From an uncultured Collinsella sp. (GTDB lineage: Bacteria > Actinomycetota > Coriobacteriia > Coriobacteriales > Coriobacteriaceae): a DNA stretch of 26,877 bases. The notes under the pieces were generated by a model. It did no database searches. It was given only the letters and a program-made list of their open reading frames with translations, and was not told where the DNA came from. The position numbers and the translations under genes were made by a program. The stretch spans positions 1 through 26,877 of the forward strand of contig CALDBJ010000049.1 in the NCBI GenBank assembly GCA_937937835.1. Reading direction: 5' to 3'. The first letter of the stretch is position 1, and every line of letters starts with the position of its first letter. This document shows positions 1 through 7,368 of this stretch, piece after piece.

Positions 1-846
1 TTTCAGGCTGATCTCCCAGGCATCACAGATTGCGTCAATGCGGTGATCCAGGTCGTCATACAGGGCAACGATGTCTTTCCAGGAACTGTAGTTCTTAGAG
101 CTCGTCGGGACGTCCAGGTCCTCGACGATGTCGTAATACTGCTCGATGGTGTCCTCTGTGCGCTCGGCGACGTCGGCGAGATTTTGACGGGTGGTGCGAT
201 CTTCTTCCAGATAGCTGCCGTTGAAGTTCTGCGCGCAGCCACGGACGTAGTTGTCGAGGTCTTCGAGCAAGTCGTAGTATTCGCTCAGTCGGCGGTAGAG
301 ATTCTGCTCGGAGAGCGTTGCTTCGCCGCCATCCTCGTCGTCATCGTCATCATCGTCGTACAGGCTGTTGGGATCGCCGAGAGGCTTTAGGTCATCGTCG
401 TCGACGTCATGGTGCAGCTTAGCTACCTCGGCAGTCGTCTGCGTGGCGGCGTTGTCGAAAGGCTTGATCACAAAGAAAACGACCAGGGCGATGATGATCG
501 CCACCAGCACAACAATAACGGCGATAAGCGGCCCGGTGCCGCTCTTTTTGGGAGCGGGGGTCTGTGGCGAAGCGGGCGTGTATGCGGGAGCCGGCTCCTG
601 TTGGGGCGAGCCGCTCGCGACGGGTATGCGCTGCGTGGTCTCGACGGCCGCAGGGCTTGCGGCGGGGTCGGGGCGATAGGCGAGGGGGTCGTCCGCCTTG
701 GCTTGCGGCGTATCAAGGGAGCCGGTCTGCTCAAAAGCGGGCTGGCTATCGCTCGCGGTTGTTTGCTCAACGGGTGCACCGCACGAGGTGCAGAACTTGG
801 CATTATCTGCAAGAAGCTTGCCGCACGAGGCGCAATACCGAGACAT
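1..846 (-). CDS. Zinc-ribbon, single-pass membrane protein (partial, C-terminus beyond window)
   Basis: The reading frame is open for 282 codons from ATG at 846-844 to the window edge, so the C-terminus is missing. The start has an AAAGGAG ribosome-binding site about 7 nt upstream. Residues 5-22 form a zinc ribbon of two CxxC pairs (C5/C8 and C19/C22, the second as CTSCG). A Pro/Ala/Gln-rich linker of about 80 residues follows, then a strong transmembrane helix at about 106-127. An acidic run of Asp residues and a predicted helical extracytoplasmic part rich in Tyr, Asp and Glu come after it. The architecture (cytoplasmic zinc ribbon, linker, one helix, outer domain) is common among Gram-positive zinc_ribbon proteins of unknown function. 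It is divergent from tmk. I do not recognise a specific family and assign no function. Confidence 0.85.
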   Translation of the reverse strand, partial: MSRYCASCGKLLADNAKFCTSCGAPVEQTTASDSQPAFEQTGSLDTPQAKADDPLAYRPDPAASPAAVETTQRIPVASGSPQQEPAPAYTPASPQTPAPKKSGTGPLIAVIVVLVAIIIALVVFFVIKPFDNAATQTTAEVAKLHHDVDDDDLKPLGDPNSLYDDDDDDDEDGGEATLSEQNLYRRLSEYYDLLEDLDNYVRGCAQNFNGSYLEEDRTTRQNLADVAERTEDTIEQYYDIVEDLDVPTSSKNYSSWKDIVALYDDLDHRIDAICDAWEISLK

Positions 847-914
847 TGCCACTCCTTTCGCCACATTTCAATGCAATACGACGATTATACCCAGCGTCCA
901 AAATTCCCCATCAT

Positions 915-983
915 AAGTTGCGGTGAAATAGGGACTGTTTGGCGGTCTCAGAGCTTCAATCAGTCCCTATTTCACCGCAACTT
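915..983. repeat. Perfect 23-bp palindromic element (REP/MITE-like)
   Basis: Positions 915-937 and 961-983 are perfect reverse complements over 23 bp, around a 23-nt loop. The outer part of each arm contains AAATAGGGACTG or its complement. It lies between divergent genes, where a terminator is not expected, and there is no T-tract. A small palindromic mobile repeat (REP/RAYT-type or MITE) is the best reading. The arms are seen directly; the class is inferred. Confidence 0.7.
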
Positions 984-1003
984 TGGAAAGGCACCTTTAG
1001 CCA

Positions 1004-1033
1004 TTGGGGACGCACCGAGCACTGGGGTATCAT
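1004..1033 (+). promoter_or_regulatory. Putative promoter of tmk-holB-ricT
   Basis: A -10-like TATCAT at 1028-1033 is preceded by GGGG. A partial -35 (TTGGGG, 1004-1009) sits 18 nt upstream. The same GGGGTATCAT string occurs upstream of comF (4631-4640). The tmk start lies about 50 nt downstream. Confidence 0.45.
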
Positions 1034-1085
1034 GGCTTGGTTGATATATCTGCATTTACGCGCCTTGTAGGAAGGGGCTGCGCCC

Positions 1086-1769
1086 ATGGCTTTTGAGCCC
1101 GCTCAACATAGCTTTATCACGCTCGAGGGCGTCGATGGCGCCGGCAAGTCCACGCAGGCGCGCCTGCTTGCCCGTGCGCTCGAGCTCGCTGGCTACCAGG
1201 TTGTGAGCCTGCGCGAGCCGGGCGGTACCGCCATCAGCGAAAAGATCCGTGCTCTGCTGCTCGACCCCGCCAATACGGCGATGGGCGACACTTGCGAGCT
1301 GCTGCTGTATGAGGCCGCCCGTGCCCAGCTGGTGCACGAGGTCATCGCGCCTGCCCTTGCTGCCGGCAAGGTGGTCCTGTGCGACCGCTTCTACGATTCC
1401 ACAACTTGCTATCAGGCGTTTGCCGACGGCCTCGATCGCCAGATAGTGCGCGACGCCAACAACCTGGCCGTCGCGGATACGCACCCGGCGCTCACACTCG
1501 TTTATCACATCACGCCCGAGCAGGCGGCGCTGCGCATGGCAGCCCGTGGCGCGGCAGATCGCATGGAGGCTAAGGGCATGGCCTTCCAAGAGCGTGTCTA
1601 CCAGGGTTTTTGCGCAATTGCCGCCGAGGAGCCAAACCGCGTAAAGCTCATCGACGCGACCGCGTCCATCGAGGACGTATTCGCACAGACGGTCGAGCAG
1701 GTTCGCGCCTACGGCCTCGACATTTCCCAGGATGCCGTCACCGCCGCGCTTGCCCAGGAGGCCGAGTAA
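1086..1769 (+). CDS. tmk: Thymidylate kinase
   Basis: This cytoplasmic enzyme phosphorylates dTMP to dTDP with ATP, the step before dTTP. The 227-residue product has the usual family length. The P-loop GVDGAGKST is at residues 15-23, the REPGGT nucleotide-binding motif at 43-48 and the DRF signature (DRFYDST) at 100-106. A LID-like segment with Arg residues (AARGAADRMEAKG) lies near residue 155. The ATG at 1086 is preceded by GGAAGGGG. holB begins one base after the stop, so the two are surely co-transcribed. The tmk-holB-ricT order matches that of many Gram-positive bacteria. Confidence 0.96.
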   Translation: MAFEPAQHSFITLEGVDGAGKSTQARLLARALELAGYQVVSLREPGGTAISEKIRALLLDPANTAMGDTCELLLYEAARAQLVHEVIAPALAAGKVVLCDRFYDSTTCYQAFADGLDRQIVRDANNLAVADTHPALTLVYHITPEQAALRMAARGAADRMEAKGMAFQERVYQGFCAIAAEEPNRVKLIDATASIEDVFAQTVEQVRAYGLDISQDAVTAALAQEAE

Positions 1770-1770
1770 C

Positions 1771-2898
1771 ATGGCCCCCGCTCAGGCAAGCCTGCTGGCC
1801 AAGCTTGACACCCAAGAGCGCGTGCGCGACTTTTTGACCAATGCCGTCGCCAGCGGTCGCGCATCGCACGCCTACCTGTTTTTGGGCGCGCCCGGCGCGG
1901 GCAAGCTCGACGCCGCGTGGGCGCTCGCCCAAGCCTTTCTGTGCGAGCAGGATGGCTGCGGCTCATGCGATAGCTGCGTGCGCGTCGCCCGCCATACGCA
2001 CCCCGACGTGCACTATTACACGCCCGAGAGCGCCACGGGCTACCTCATCGCCCAGACCCGCGAGCTGCTCGACGACGTGCCTCTGGCGCCCATCCGTGCC
2101 AAGGCCAAGGTCTACATCATTGACCGTGCCGAGCAGCTGCGCGCCAACACCGCCAACGCACTGCTCAAAACACTCGAGGAGCCGCCCGAGGGCGTTATGT
2201 TTATCTTGCTGGGCACCTCGGCAGACGTGATGTTGCCCACCATCGTGAGCCGCTGCCAGTGCGTGCCGTTTCGGCTGGTGTCGCCCGCCGTCGCCGTGCA
2301 GGCCGTGAGCCGCGCCACCGGTCAGGACCCTGTGCGTTGCCGCATGGCCGTCGCCGTAGCGGGAAGCCCCACGCGTGGCATCGAGTTCCTCAAGAGCGCC
2401 GAGCGCCAGGACGCCCGCCGTCAGATGGTTCGCGCCATCGATTCGCTCATCGCCGCCGACGAGGCCGACGTGCTCAGCCGCGCCAAGTCGCTCATCGTCG
2501 CCGTTAAGGCGCCGCTCGCCGAGGTCAAGTCCACGCAGGAAAAGGTGCTCGAGCAAAACGCCGACTACCTGTCGCGTGGAGCATTGAAGCAGCTCGAGGA
2601 CCGCAACAAGCGCGAGCTCAACGCGCGCGAGCGTTCGGGTATCATGGAAGCGCTGGCGAGCGCGCGGACGCTCATGCGCGATGTGCTGCTGACGCTTCAG
2701 GACGAGGCAGCCGACGTGGTGAACGAAGACGTGCGCGACACGATCGGTCGGCTTGCCGCCGCGACCAATGTTGCGGGTGCCACCCGGGCGCTCGAGGCAG
2801 TCGCGACCGCCGAGCGCAACATCGCCAGAAACGTTACTCCCCAGCTGGCCATCGAGGTCATGCTGTTCGATATCAGGAAGGCACTGAAATGCCGTTAG
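1771..2898 (+). CDS. holB: DNA polymerase III delta' subunit (clamp loader)
   Basis: Delta' is the stator of the clamp loader that places the sliding clamp on DNA. I chose ATG 1771 (375 aa) because AGGAGG at 1756-1761, inside the end of tmk, is 9 nt upstream; the longer frame from 1732 would overlap tmk. Residues 39-46 form a Walker A-like loop, GAPGAGKL, in which Leu replaces the usual Thr/Ser, so ATP binding is doubtful, as in other delta' proteins. A zinc module follows (C58, C63, C66, C69). The conserved LLKTLEEPP (131-139) and the SRC motif (160-162) confirm the clamp-loader AAA+ family. The last 10 nt overlap ricT, which suggests translational coupling. Confidence 0.94.
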   Translation: MAPAQASLLAKLDTQERVRDFLTNAVASGRASHAYLFLGAPGAGKLDAAWALAQAFLCEQDGCGSCDSCVRVARHTHPDVHYYTPESATGYLIAQTRELLDDVPLAPIRAKAKVYIIDRAEQLRANTANALLKTLEEPPEGVMFILLGTSADVMLPTIVSRCQCVPFRLVSPAVAVQAVSRATGQDPVRCRMAVAVAGSPTRGIEFLKSAERQDARRQMVRAIDSLIAADEADVLSRAKSLIVAVKAPLAEVKSTQEKVLEQNADYLSRGALKQLEDRNKRELNARERSGIMEALASARTLMRDVLLTLQDEAADVVNEDVRDTIGRLAAATNVAGATRALEAVATAERNIARNVTPQLAIEVMLFDIRKALKCR

Positions 2899-4589
2899 TC
2901 GTACCCGTTAAGTTTACCTACGCCTCGCGCGACCTGTGGTTTGACCCGCAGGATCTGGATATCCTCGAGGCAGACTACGCTATCTGCTCCACCGAGCGCG
3001 GAACCGAGATCGGCCTGGTTACGGCCGATCCCTTCGAGGTGCCGCAAGACGAGATCGGTCAGCCGCTCAAGCCCGTGCTGCGCGTGGCGAGCGACATCGA
3101 CCTGCAGCTTGCCGATGACCTGGCCATCCAGGGCGACGAGGCCATGGTCGACTTCCGCCGCCTGGTCAAGGAGCTCGACCTCGAGATGAAGCCGGTCGGC
3201 GTCGAGTACCTGTTTGGCGGCGAGAAGGCCGTGTTCTACTTTGCGGCCGAGGAGCGCGTCGATTTTCGTCAGCTCGTCAAGGACCTGTCCTCGACGCTTC
3301 ACATTCGCGTCGACATGCGCCAGATCGGCGTGCGCGACGAGACCCGCCTGGTGGGCGGCTATGCCCAATGCGGACAGGAGCTCTGCTGCACGCGCTTTGG
3401 CGGACAGTTTGAGCCCGTCTCGATTCGCATGGCAAAAGAGCAGGACCTACCGCTCAACTCGTCCAAGATCAGCGGCGTATGCGGCCGCCTGATGTGCTGC
3501 CTGCGCTATGAGTTCGAGGCGTACAAGGACTTTAAGAGCCGTGCGCCCAAAAAGAAGACGCTCATCGATACGCCGCTTGGCAAGGCGCGTATTCAGGAGT
3601 ATGACACGCCGCGTGAGCAGCTGGTGCTGCGCCTGGAGAACGGCAAGGTCTTTAAGGTCAACCTAGCCGATATGACGTGCTCGGAGAGCTGCAAAAAGAA
3701 GGCTGCCGAGCAGGGCTGCAACTGCCGCCCCGACTGCGTGACGCGTGACGTGCTCGAGCGCATCGAGTCGCCCGAGATGCGCCTGGCGCTCATGGAGCTC
3801 GACCGCGAGAACGGCGTCGACGTGGGCGATGGCCTGTCGAGCGCCGACCGTCTTGCCGGCACGTCGATGCCCAAGCGCCGTCGTCGCGATGCCGATTCCG
3901 ATGCCCGCGCTGCTCAGAGCCAGGGCGAGGGCCGTGGCCGCGGAAAGGGCCGTGGTAAGGCCGAGACACCCGAGGCCGAGGAGGCCGCCGGTGGCCGTCG
4001 TCGTCGCAAGCGCGCGGGCTCGGGCGATGCTACCGAGGCTGCAGCCGCAGGCAAGAACTCCTCTCGCGAGCGCGAGGTTCAGCAGCCCCAGCAGCAGAAT
4101 CGCGGCGGCGGCATGAACCCCACACGTCGCCGCCGCCGTCATCTGTCGAGCGAGGAGCGCGAGGACGCCTTCCGCGCCGCAGCTGCTCGCGAGGCTGGTG
4201 CCGCCCCCAAGGGTGGTTCGGGTTCCGATGCGCCTGCCGACAAGGGTGGCAAGTCACGTGGCGAGGAGGAGCGCGCGCCGCGTCCGCGCCGTCGCCATTC
4301 CTCGGGCGCGCAGCAGAAGCCCTCAGTGCCCTCCGTGGCCGATCAGGTCTCGGATGGCGAGGTCAAGGTCACGCGCCGTCGTCCCGGAGATGGCGGGGGA
4401 GCGGCTGCCAAGGCTTCGCGTGGCGCCGCTCGCGACGAGCGCGAGCCGCGCGAGGATCGCGGTGACGAGGGCTCGGCCGACCAGGGTCAAAAGCGCCGTC
4501 GCCGTCGCCGTTCCCGCAAGCCGCGCCAGGATGGTGGCGAGGGCTCGACCCCGTCTTCGTCCGCACCACAACCGCCCGCCGGCGAATAA
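2889..4589 (+). CDS. ricT: PSP1-domain protein RicT/YaaT with a long basic C-terminal tail
   Basis: In Bacillus, RicT (YaaT) works with RicA and RicF in an Fe-S-carrying complex that affects RNase Y-dependent mRNA maturation and phosphorelay control. Residues 1 to about 265 form the PSP1 region, with the expected cysteine clusters CGQELCC (161-167) and GVCGRLMCC (196-204). Five more cysteines lie at 264-283. Family members are about 270-300 aa, but this one has 566. From about residue 320 the tail is low-complexity, alternating Arg-rich patches (RRRR and longer) with Glu/Gly/Ala/Ser stretches, and it looks disordered and RNA-binding. The frame is clean to the stop and GC-rich, so the tail is coding. 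ATG 2889 has an AGGAAGG site. Confidence 0.92.
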   Translation: MPLVVPVKFTYASRDLWFDPQDLDILEADYAICSTERGTEIGLVTADPFEVPQDEIGQPLKPVLRVASDIDLQLADDLAIQGDEAMVDFRRLVKELDLEMKPVGVEYLFGGEKAVFYFAAEERVDFRQLVKDLSSTLHIRVDMRQIGVRDETRLVGGYAQCGQELCCTRFGGQFEPVSIRMAKEQDLPLNSSKISGVCGRLMCCLRYEFEAYKDFKSRAPKKKTLIDTPLGKARIQEYDTPREQLVLRLENGKVFKVNLADMTCSESCKKKAAEQGCNCRPDCVTRDVLERIESPEMRLALMELDRENGVDVGDGLSSADRLAGTSMPKRRRRDADSDARAAQSQGEGRGRGKGRGKAETPEAEEAAGGRRRRKRAGSGDATEAAAAGKNSSREREVQQPQQQNRGGGMNPTRRRRRHLSSEEREDAFRAAAAREAGAAPKGGSGSDAPADKGGKSRGEEERAPRPRRRHSSGAQQKPSVPSVADQVSDGEVKVTRRRPGDGGGAAAKASRGAARDEREPREDRGDEGSADQGQKRRRRRRSRKPRQDGGEGSTPSSSAPQPPAGE

Positions 4590-4634
4590 CGCCCGCGAGC
4601 GGATTTAGCTCGCCTTGCCCCGAGCGCATCGGGG

Positions 4635-4640
4635 TATCAT
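4635..4640 (+). promoter_or_regulatory. Putative -10 element of comF
   Basis: TATCAT follows GGGG, as at tmk. It overlaps the 3' arm of a 6-bp hairpin (CCCCGA 4618-4623, TCGGGG 4629-4634). No convincing -35 is visible at normal spacing. Confidence 0.35.
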
Positions 4641-4652
4641 AGCGCCGAATCA

Positions 4653-4688
4653 ACAACCCTCCCTGCGACCGAACGTAGGGAGGGTTGT
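4653..4688 (+). promoter_or_regulatory. Stable hairpin that buries the comF ribosome-binding site
   Basis: 4653-4667 pairs with 4674-4688 over 15 bp, with a single G-U pair and a 6-nt loop (accgaa). The 3' arm contains GGGAGGG (4678-4684), a strong Shine-Dalgarno sequence 7 nt before the TTG start at 4692. Translation of comF should be limited unless the stem opens. The sequence after the stem (gtcttg) has no T-run, so a terminator is less likely. Confidence 0.6.
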
Positions 4689-4691
4689 GTC

Positions 4692-5498
4692 TTGAAGAGC
4701 CGTTTGAACATATTGAGCCGTCTGCAGGGTGCCGGTGCCCTACCGTTTGCGGACGAATTACTACCGTTTGCCGAGCGGGTGGCACGCGAGGCGCTCGAGG
4801 CATTGTCGCCAACACGATGTGCCGGCTGCGAGCGCGCCGGTACGCTTATTTGCCAAGACTGCCTGGCTGCGCTCACGCTCATCGACCCACGTCATAGCTG
4901 CACCCGATGCGGCGCCCCGTTTGGGGATTTGCTGTGCACTGAGTGTTCGGTCGAGAGCACGTCCTCGGCAATGGCGGAGGCGCTCGATCGCTGCCTGGCG
5001 TGCGCCGTCTATGCGCATCCGCTGCCGCGCATCATTAAAGCGTACAAGGATGCGGGCGAGCGACGTCTGGCTCCGTATCTGGCGGAGCTGCTCTACGACA
5101 CCGCCCTGCATGCCCAGGTCGTAGCGCCCGATCGCTACGGAGGTGTGCTGTCCGGTGCGGATGCGGTGGTGTTTGTGCCTGCGACGGCGGCAGCGTTTCG
5201 GCGGCGTGGTTTTGATCATATGGAGGCCATTGCGCGCCCATTTTGCGAGCTGTCGGGTGTTCCCCTGCTCGATGCTCTCGTCAAGTACGGGCATGGCGAC
5301 CAGCGCGAACTCGGTCGTGAGGAGCGCCGCGAGCGTGCCCAAGGCATGTACGAGACGGTTGAGGATGTGCGGGGCAAGCGCCTGCTGCTTATCGACGACG
5401 TTATCACCACGGGTGCGACGATGGCAGCGGCTTCGGCGGAACTCAAGCGCGCCGGTGCCGCGGCCGTTGATGGCCTCGCTATCGCACGCGTTTGGTAG
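4692..5498 (+). CDS. comF: ComF family protein (phosphoribosyltransferase-like, competence)
   Basis: ComF proteins have a zinc ribbon joined to a phosphoribosyltransferase fold and take part in uptake of transforming DNA; their chemistry is not settled. The 268-residue product has CAGC and CQDC pairs followed by CTRC and CTEC pairs in the first 95 residues, a central RRRGFDH motif near 176, and the PRPP-binding loop LLIDDVITTGAT near 232-243. The start is a rare TTG at 4692, chosen because GGGAGGG lies 7 nt upstream and no in-frame ATG occurs nearby. That site is held in a strong hairpin. The next gene starts 11 nt after the stop, so the two probably form an operon. Confidence 0.9.
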   Translation: MKSRLNILSRLQGAGALPFADELLPFAERVAREALEALSPTRCAGCERAGTLICQDCLAALTLIDPRHSCTRCGAPFGDLLCTECSVESTSSAMAEALDRCLACAVYAHPLPRIIKAYKDAGERRLAPYLAELLYDTALHAQVVAPDRYGGVLSGADAVVFVPATAAAFRRRGFDHMEAIARPFCELSGVPLLDALVKYGHGDQRELGREERRERAQGMYETVEDVRGKRLLLIDDVITTGATMAAASAELKRAGAAAVDGLAIARVW

Positions 5499-5509
5499 GG
5501 GTGGTTCAG

Positions 5510-6619
5510 ATGGCAATAAAGATCGGGCAGCGTGGCAAGCCTGCAAGCGAGCAGCTGGCTGCTTCCGTAATTCTGACGGGTGCCTCGGCGCTGCGCATGA
5601 TGCGCGCCGAGCGCCGGCAGATGGGCTACATAAGCTGGAAGGACCTTAATCCCGATGAAGAGCGCCGTGTGCTGCGCGCATCGTCGCCCTCGACCGAGGA
5701 CATCTATCTTCCCGATTTGGTGCGGATTGGGGCCGCAAGCGGCGAGGTGCAAGAAGATCTGTGCTTGCTGGTGGGATCTGCGGCGCAGCGCCGCCGCATC
5801 CCTGGCGTGAGCTGGTCCGTGTGTTCCGGGTTGCCCGCCGGCTCGAGTCTAGAGGTGGAACCGGGGGTGTACAGTCTATCTCCCGAGGCCCTTTGTGTTG
5901 CCATCGCGCGCGAGGTCGGCTGCATCCAGGCGTTTGCCCTGGCCCAGGAACTGTGTTCCAAGATTTCGCTGAGCGATCGCGGGAAGTATCTGCCTCCCTA
6001 TACATCGCCTGTTGCGAATAGACTTGCAAAGGACAAGGACCAACCGGCAGACGTTGGCTACTTTGAAGTCGAGCCGGTGCTGACGCCCGATTGCCTGACA
6101 GATTACCTCGCGGCATGCAAGGGGAGTGCGGCCAAACAACTGCGGCGGCTGTGTCCCTATCTGTCGGAAAACCTGCGCTCACCCATGGAGTGCATCATGC
6201 TTGCCATGTTTTCGCTTCCGTTTTCCTATGGCGGATTTGCCTGCGGTCCCTTTAAGACCGACTACAAGATCGAGTTCGATGACCGCGCGCAGGCAATCTC
6301 GGGGATGCCGCATGCAGTTTGCGATGCGTATCAGGAAGCAGCCCGGTTTGACCTGGAATACAACGGTGAACTGGGCCATTCCTCCCGGAGGGGACGTATC
6401 CATGATGAAAAACGCAACACGGGCTTGATTGCTATGGGAATCGAGGTCGCGACGGTCAACAACGAAATGCTCTGCGACATGGAGGCGATGGAAGCGCTCG
6501 CATGGCGCATTCACCAGCGTATGGGTAAGCGATATCGCAACCGTGTTGACGCTCGCAGAAGGAAACAAGAGGCGCTATTTAACACGCTTAGGGCGTGTTT
6601 TGGGCTTAAACCTGCCTAA
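5510..6619 (+). CDS. Hypothetical protein with a C-terminal PD-(D/E)XK / DUF559-like nuclease fold
   Basis: The protein has 369 residues. Its C-terminal third has the pattern of DUF559/Vsr-like nuclease-fold proteins of actinobacteria: SPMEC near 224-228, FDLEYNG at 280-286, H290, then HDEKR at 298-302 and a hydrophobic GIEVATVNN strand. These could supply the acidic and basic catalytic residues. The N-terminal part carries LTGASALRMMR and a Cys-containing middle region without a recognisable fold. I chose ATG 5510 because AGGGG (5497-5501) is 8 nt upstream; in-frame TTG 5492 and GTG 5501 are alternatives. It follows comF by 11 nt, suggesting co-expression, so a DNA-related role is possible but unproven. 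Confidence 0.7.
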   Translation: MAIKIGQRGKPASEQLAASVILTGASALRMMRAERRQMGYISWKDLNPDEERRVLRASSPSTEDIYLPDLVRIGAASGEVQEDLCLLVGSAAQRRRIPGVSWSVCSGLPAGSSLEVEPGVYSLSPEALCVAIAREVGCIQAFALAQELCSKISLSDRGKYLPPYTSPVANRLAKDKDQPADVGYFEVEPVLTPDCLTDYLAACKGSAAKQLRRLCPYLSENLRSPMECIMLAMFSLPFSYGGFACGPFKTDYKIEFDDRAQAISGMPHAVCDAYQEAARFDLEYNGELGHSSRRGRIHDEKRNTGLIAMGIEVATVNNEMLCDMEAMEALAWRIHQRMGKRYRNRVDARRRKQEALFNTLRACFGLKPA

Positions 6620-6653
6620 CAATGCTCTGAAATAGGGGGTTGGATATATGCTC

Positions 6654-6870
6654 TGGCCAAAATATAGCAAATATGAGTACTGTTACAAATTCAGTAACAG
6701 CAAAATCAGGGATTTTGGGGCTGGAAGATGGCGTAAATTAGAAAGATATTAAACAAACGTGGAATATCCTGGCATCAATCTGACGTTATAGAGCGTGAAA
6801 ACTGTTTGCAGAACAAAAAATTCCTGCCACTGATTTGGTAACAGTACTCATATTTGCAATTTTTTGGCCA
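6654..6870. mobile_element. MITE-like element with 42-bp terminal inverted repeats
   Basis: 6654-6695 and 6829-6870 are inverted repeats that match at 38 of 42 positions, each beginning TGGCCAAAA and containing GCAAATATGAGTACTGTTAC. The 133-bp centre is AT-rich, unlike the GC-rich surroundings, and encodes nothing. This is the form of a non-autonomous element. No target-site duplication is obvious, so the exact ends are uncertain. Confidence 0.65.
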
Positions 6871-6873
6871 CGC

Positions 6874-6897
6874 GCCCCAATACGGGCGTGTTGGGGC
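6874..6897 (+). terminator. Possible terminator hairpin beside the MITE-like element
   Basis: GCCCCAA (6874-6880) pairs with TTGGGGC (6891-6897) across a 10-nt loop. No T-tract follows. It may be the original terminator of the comF operon, displaced downstream by the element insertion. Confidence 0.3.
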
Positions 6898-6990
6898 TCT
6901 CCGTAGGGGAGCGACGGGCTCAATCATGGCGCGTACGGTCCGCTCCGACCTGCGAAATCTGTGCTCGCGATGCGAATAACGTCCCTAACC

Positions 6991-7019
6991 TTAAACTATA
7001 GCTTGAACTTAGCTATAAT
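6991..7019 (+). promoter_or_regulatory. Near-consensus housekeeping promoter
   Basis: A -35 TTAAAC (6991-6996) and a perfect -10 TATAAT (7014-7019) are separated by 17 nt. Transcription should start near 7026, about 340 nt before the lipoprotein gene. It is the best-scoring promoter by eye in the window. Confidence 0.75.
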
Positions 7020-7025
7020 GCGCTA

Positions 7026-7368
7026 CGTTCCTGCCAGGCTGTGGTTGCGGACGGACGAAATGTCCATCCTAGTCCAAGACAGACGCGGTCAAAGGGATCC
7101 ACGTAAGCGACCGCGTGCGCGCGGCGCGATCATGGCGCGTCCTAGATGTAAGCCGCACCGTCCGTTCTACTTTCTTTGGGGCAATACCGCCTCGCGGGCG
7201 AGCGGGCCAGTCGTGAAGGTGGCTGCGGCCTCCCGAGCAAACGCCCCGGTGCGCAAGTGTGGGGTCAAATACCAGGTCAGCTGGTGGGAACAATCTGATA
7301 TTCCGCGCAACGCACGGATTGTATACGACACAGAAGGCAGGGTAGTGGACATGGTGAGGGGCAGCTTG
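7026..7368 (+). ncRNA. Long structured leader or independent small RNA (unidentified)
   Basis: The promoter at 6991-7019 drives about 340 nt with no convincing gene. One frame is open through to the lipoprotein, but it uses rare codons (AGA, AGG, CGA, CTA) unlike its neighbours. Several stems are visible: GGAC/GTCC in 7050-7074, ACGCGGTC (7083-7090) with GACCGCGT (7109-7116), CTCG/CGAG near 7191-7202, and ACCAG/CTGGT near 7271-7285. I compared it with T-box, tmRNA, RNase P, SRP and common riboswitch motifs and matched none. Confidence 0.4.

Noticed and set aside
43..1044. Several plus-strand open frames opposite the zinc-ribbon gene
   Set aside because: They lie antisense to a gene with clear CxxC motifs and a good ribosome-binding site, show no domain, and their sequences are typical of frame shadows in GC-rich DNA.
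1963..2556. Long minus-strand open frame across holB, and similar ones across ricT, nagA, agaS and lacC
   Set aside because: The His/Gly/Leu/Val-rich composition is typical of antisense frames in GC-rich genes; the plus-strand products are recognised families.
4653..4688. Hairpin before comF as the terminator of the ricT operon
   Set aside because: No T-run follows, and the 3' arm doubles as the only good ribosome-binding site for comF. A partial attenuator role is not excluded.
5492..5509. Start of the nuclease-like gene at TTG 5492
   Set aside because: It would overlap the comF stop without a usable ribosome-binding site; ATG 5510 has AGGGG at proper spacing.
6961..7368. Upstream extension of the lipoprotein reading frame by up to 136 codons
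   Set aside because: It begins upstream of the promoter at 6991-7019, uses rare codons and would bury the signal peptide and lipobox deep inside the protein.
7026..7368. Leader as T-box, tmRNA, RNase P or SRP RNA
   Set aside because: The T-box core, the tmRNA ends, the RNase P conserved box GAGGAAAGTCC and the SRP apical loop are absent.
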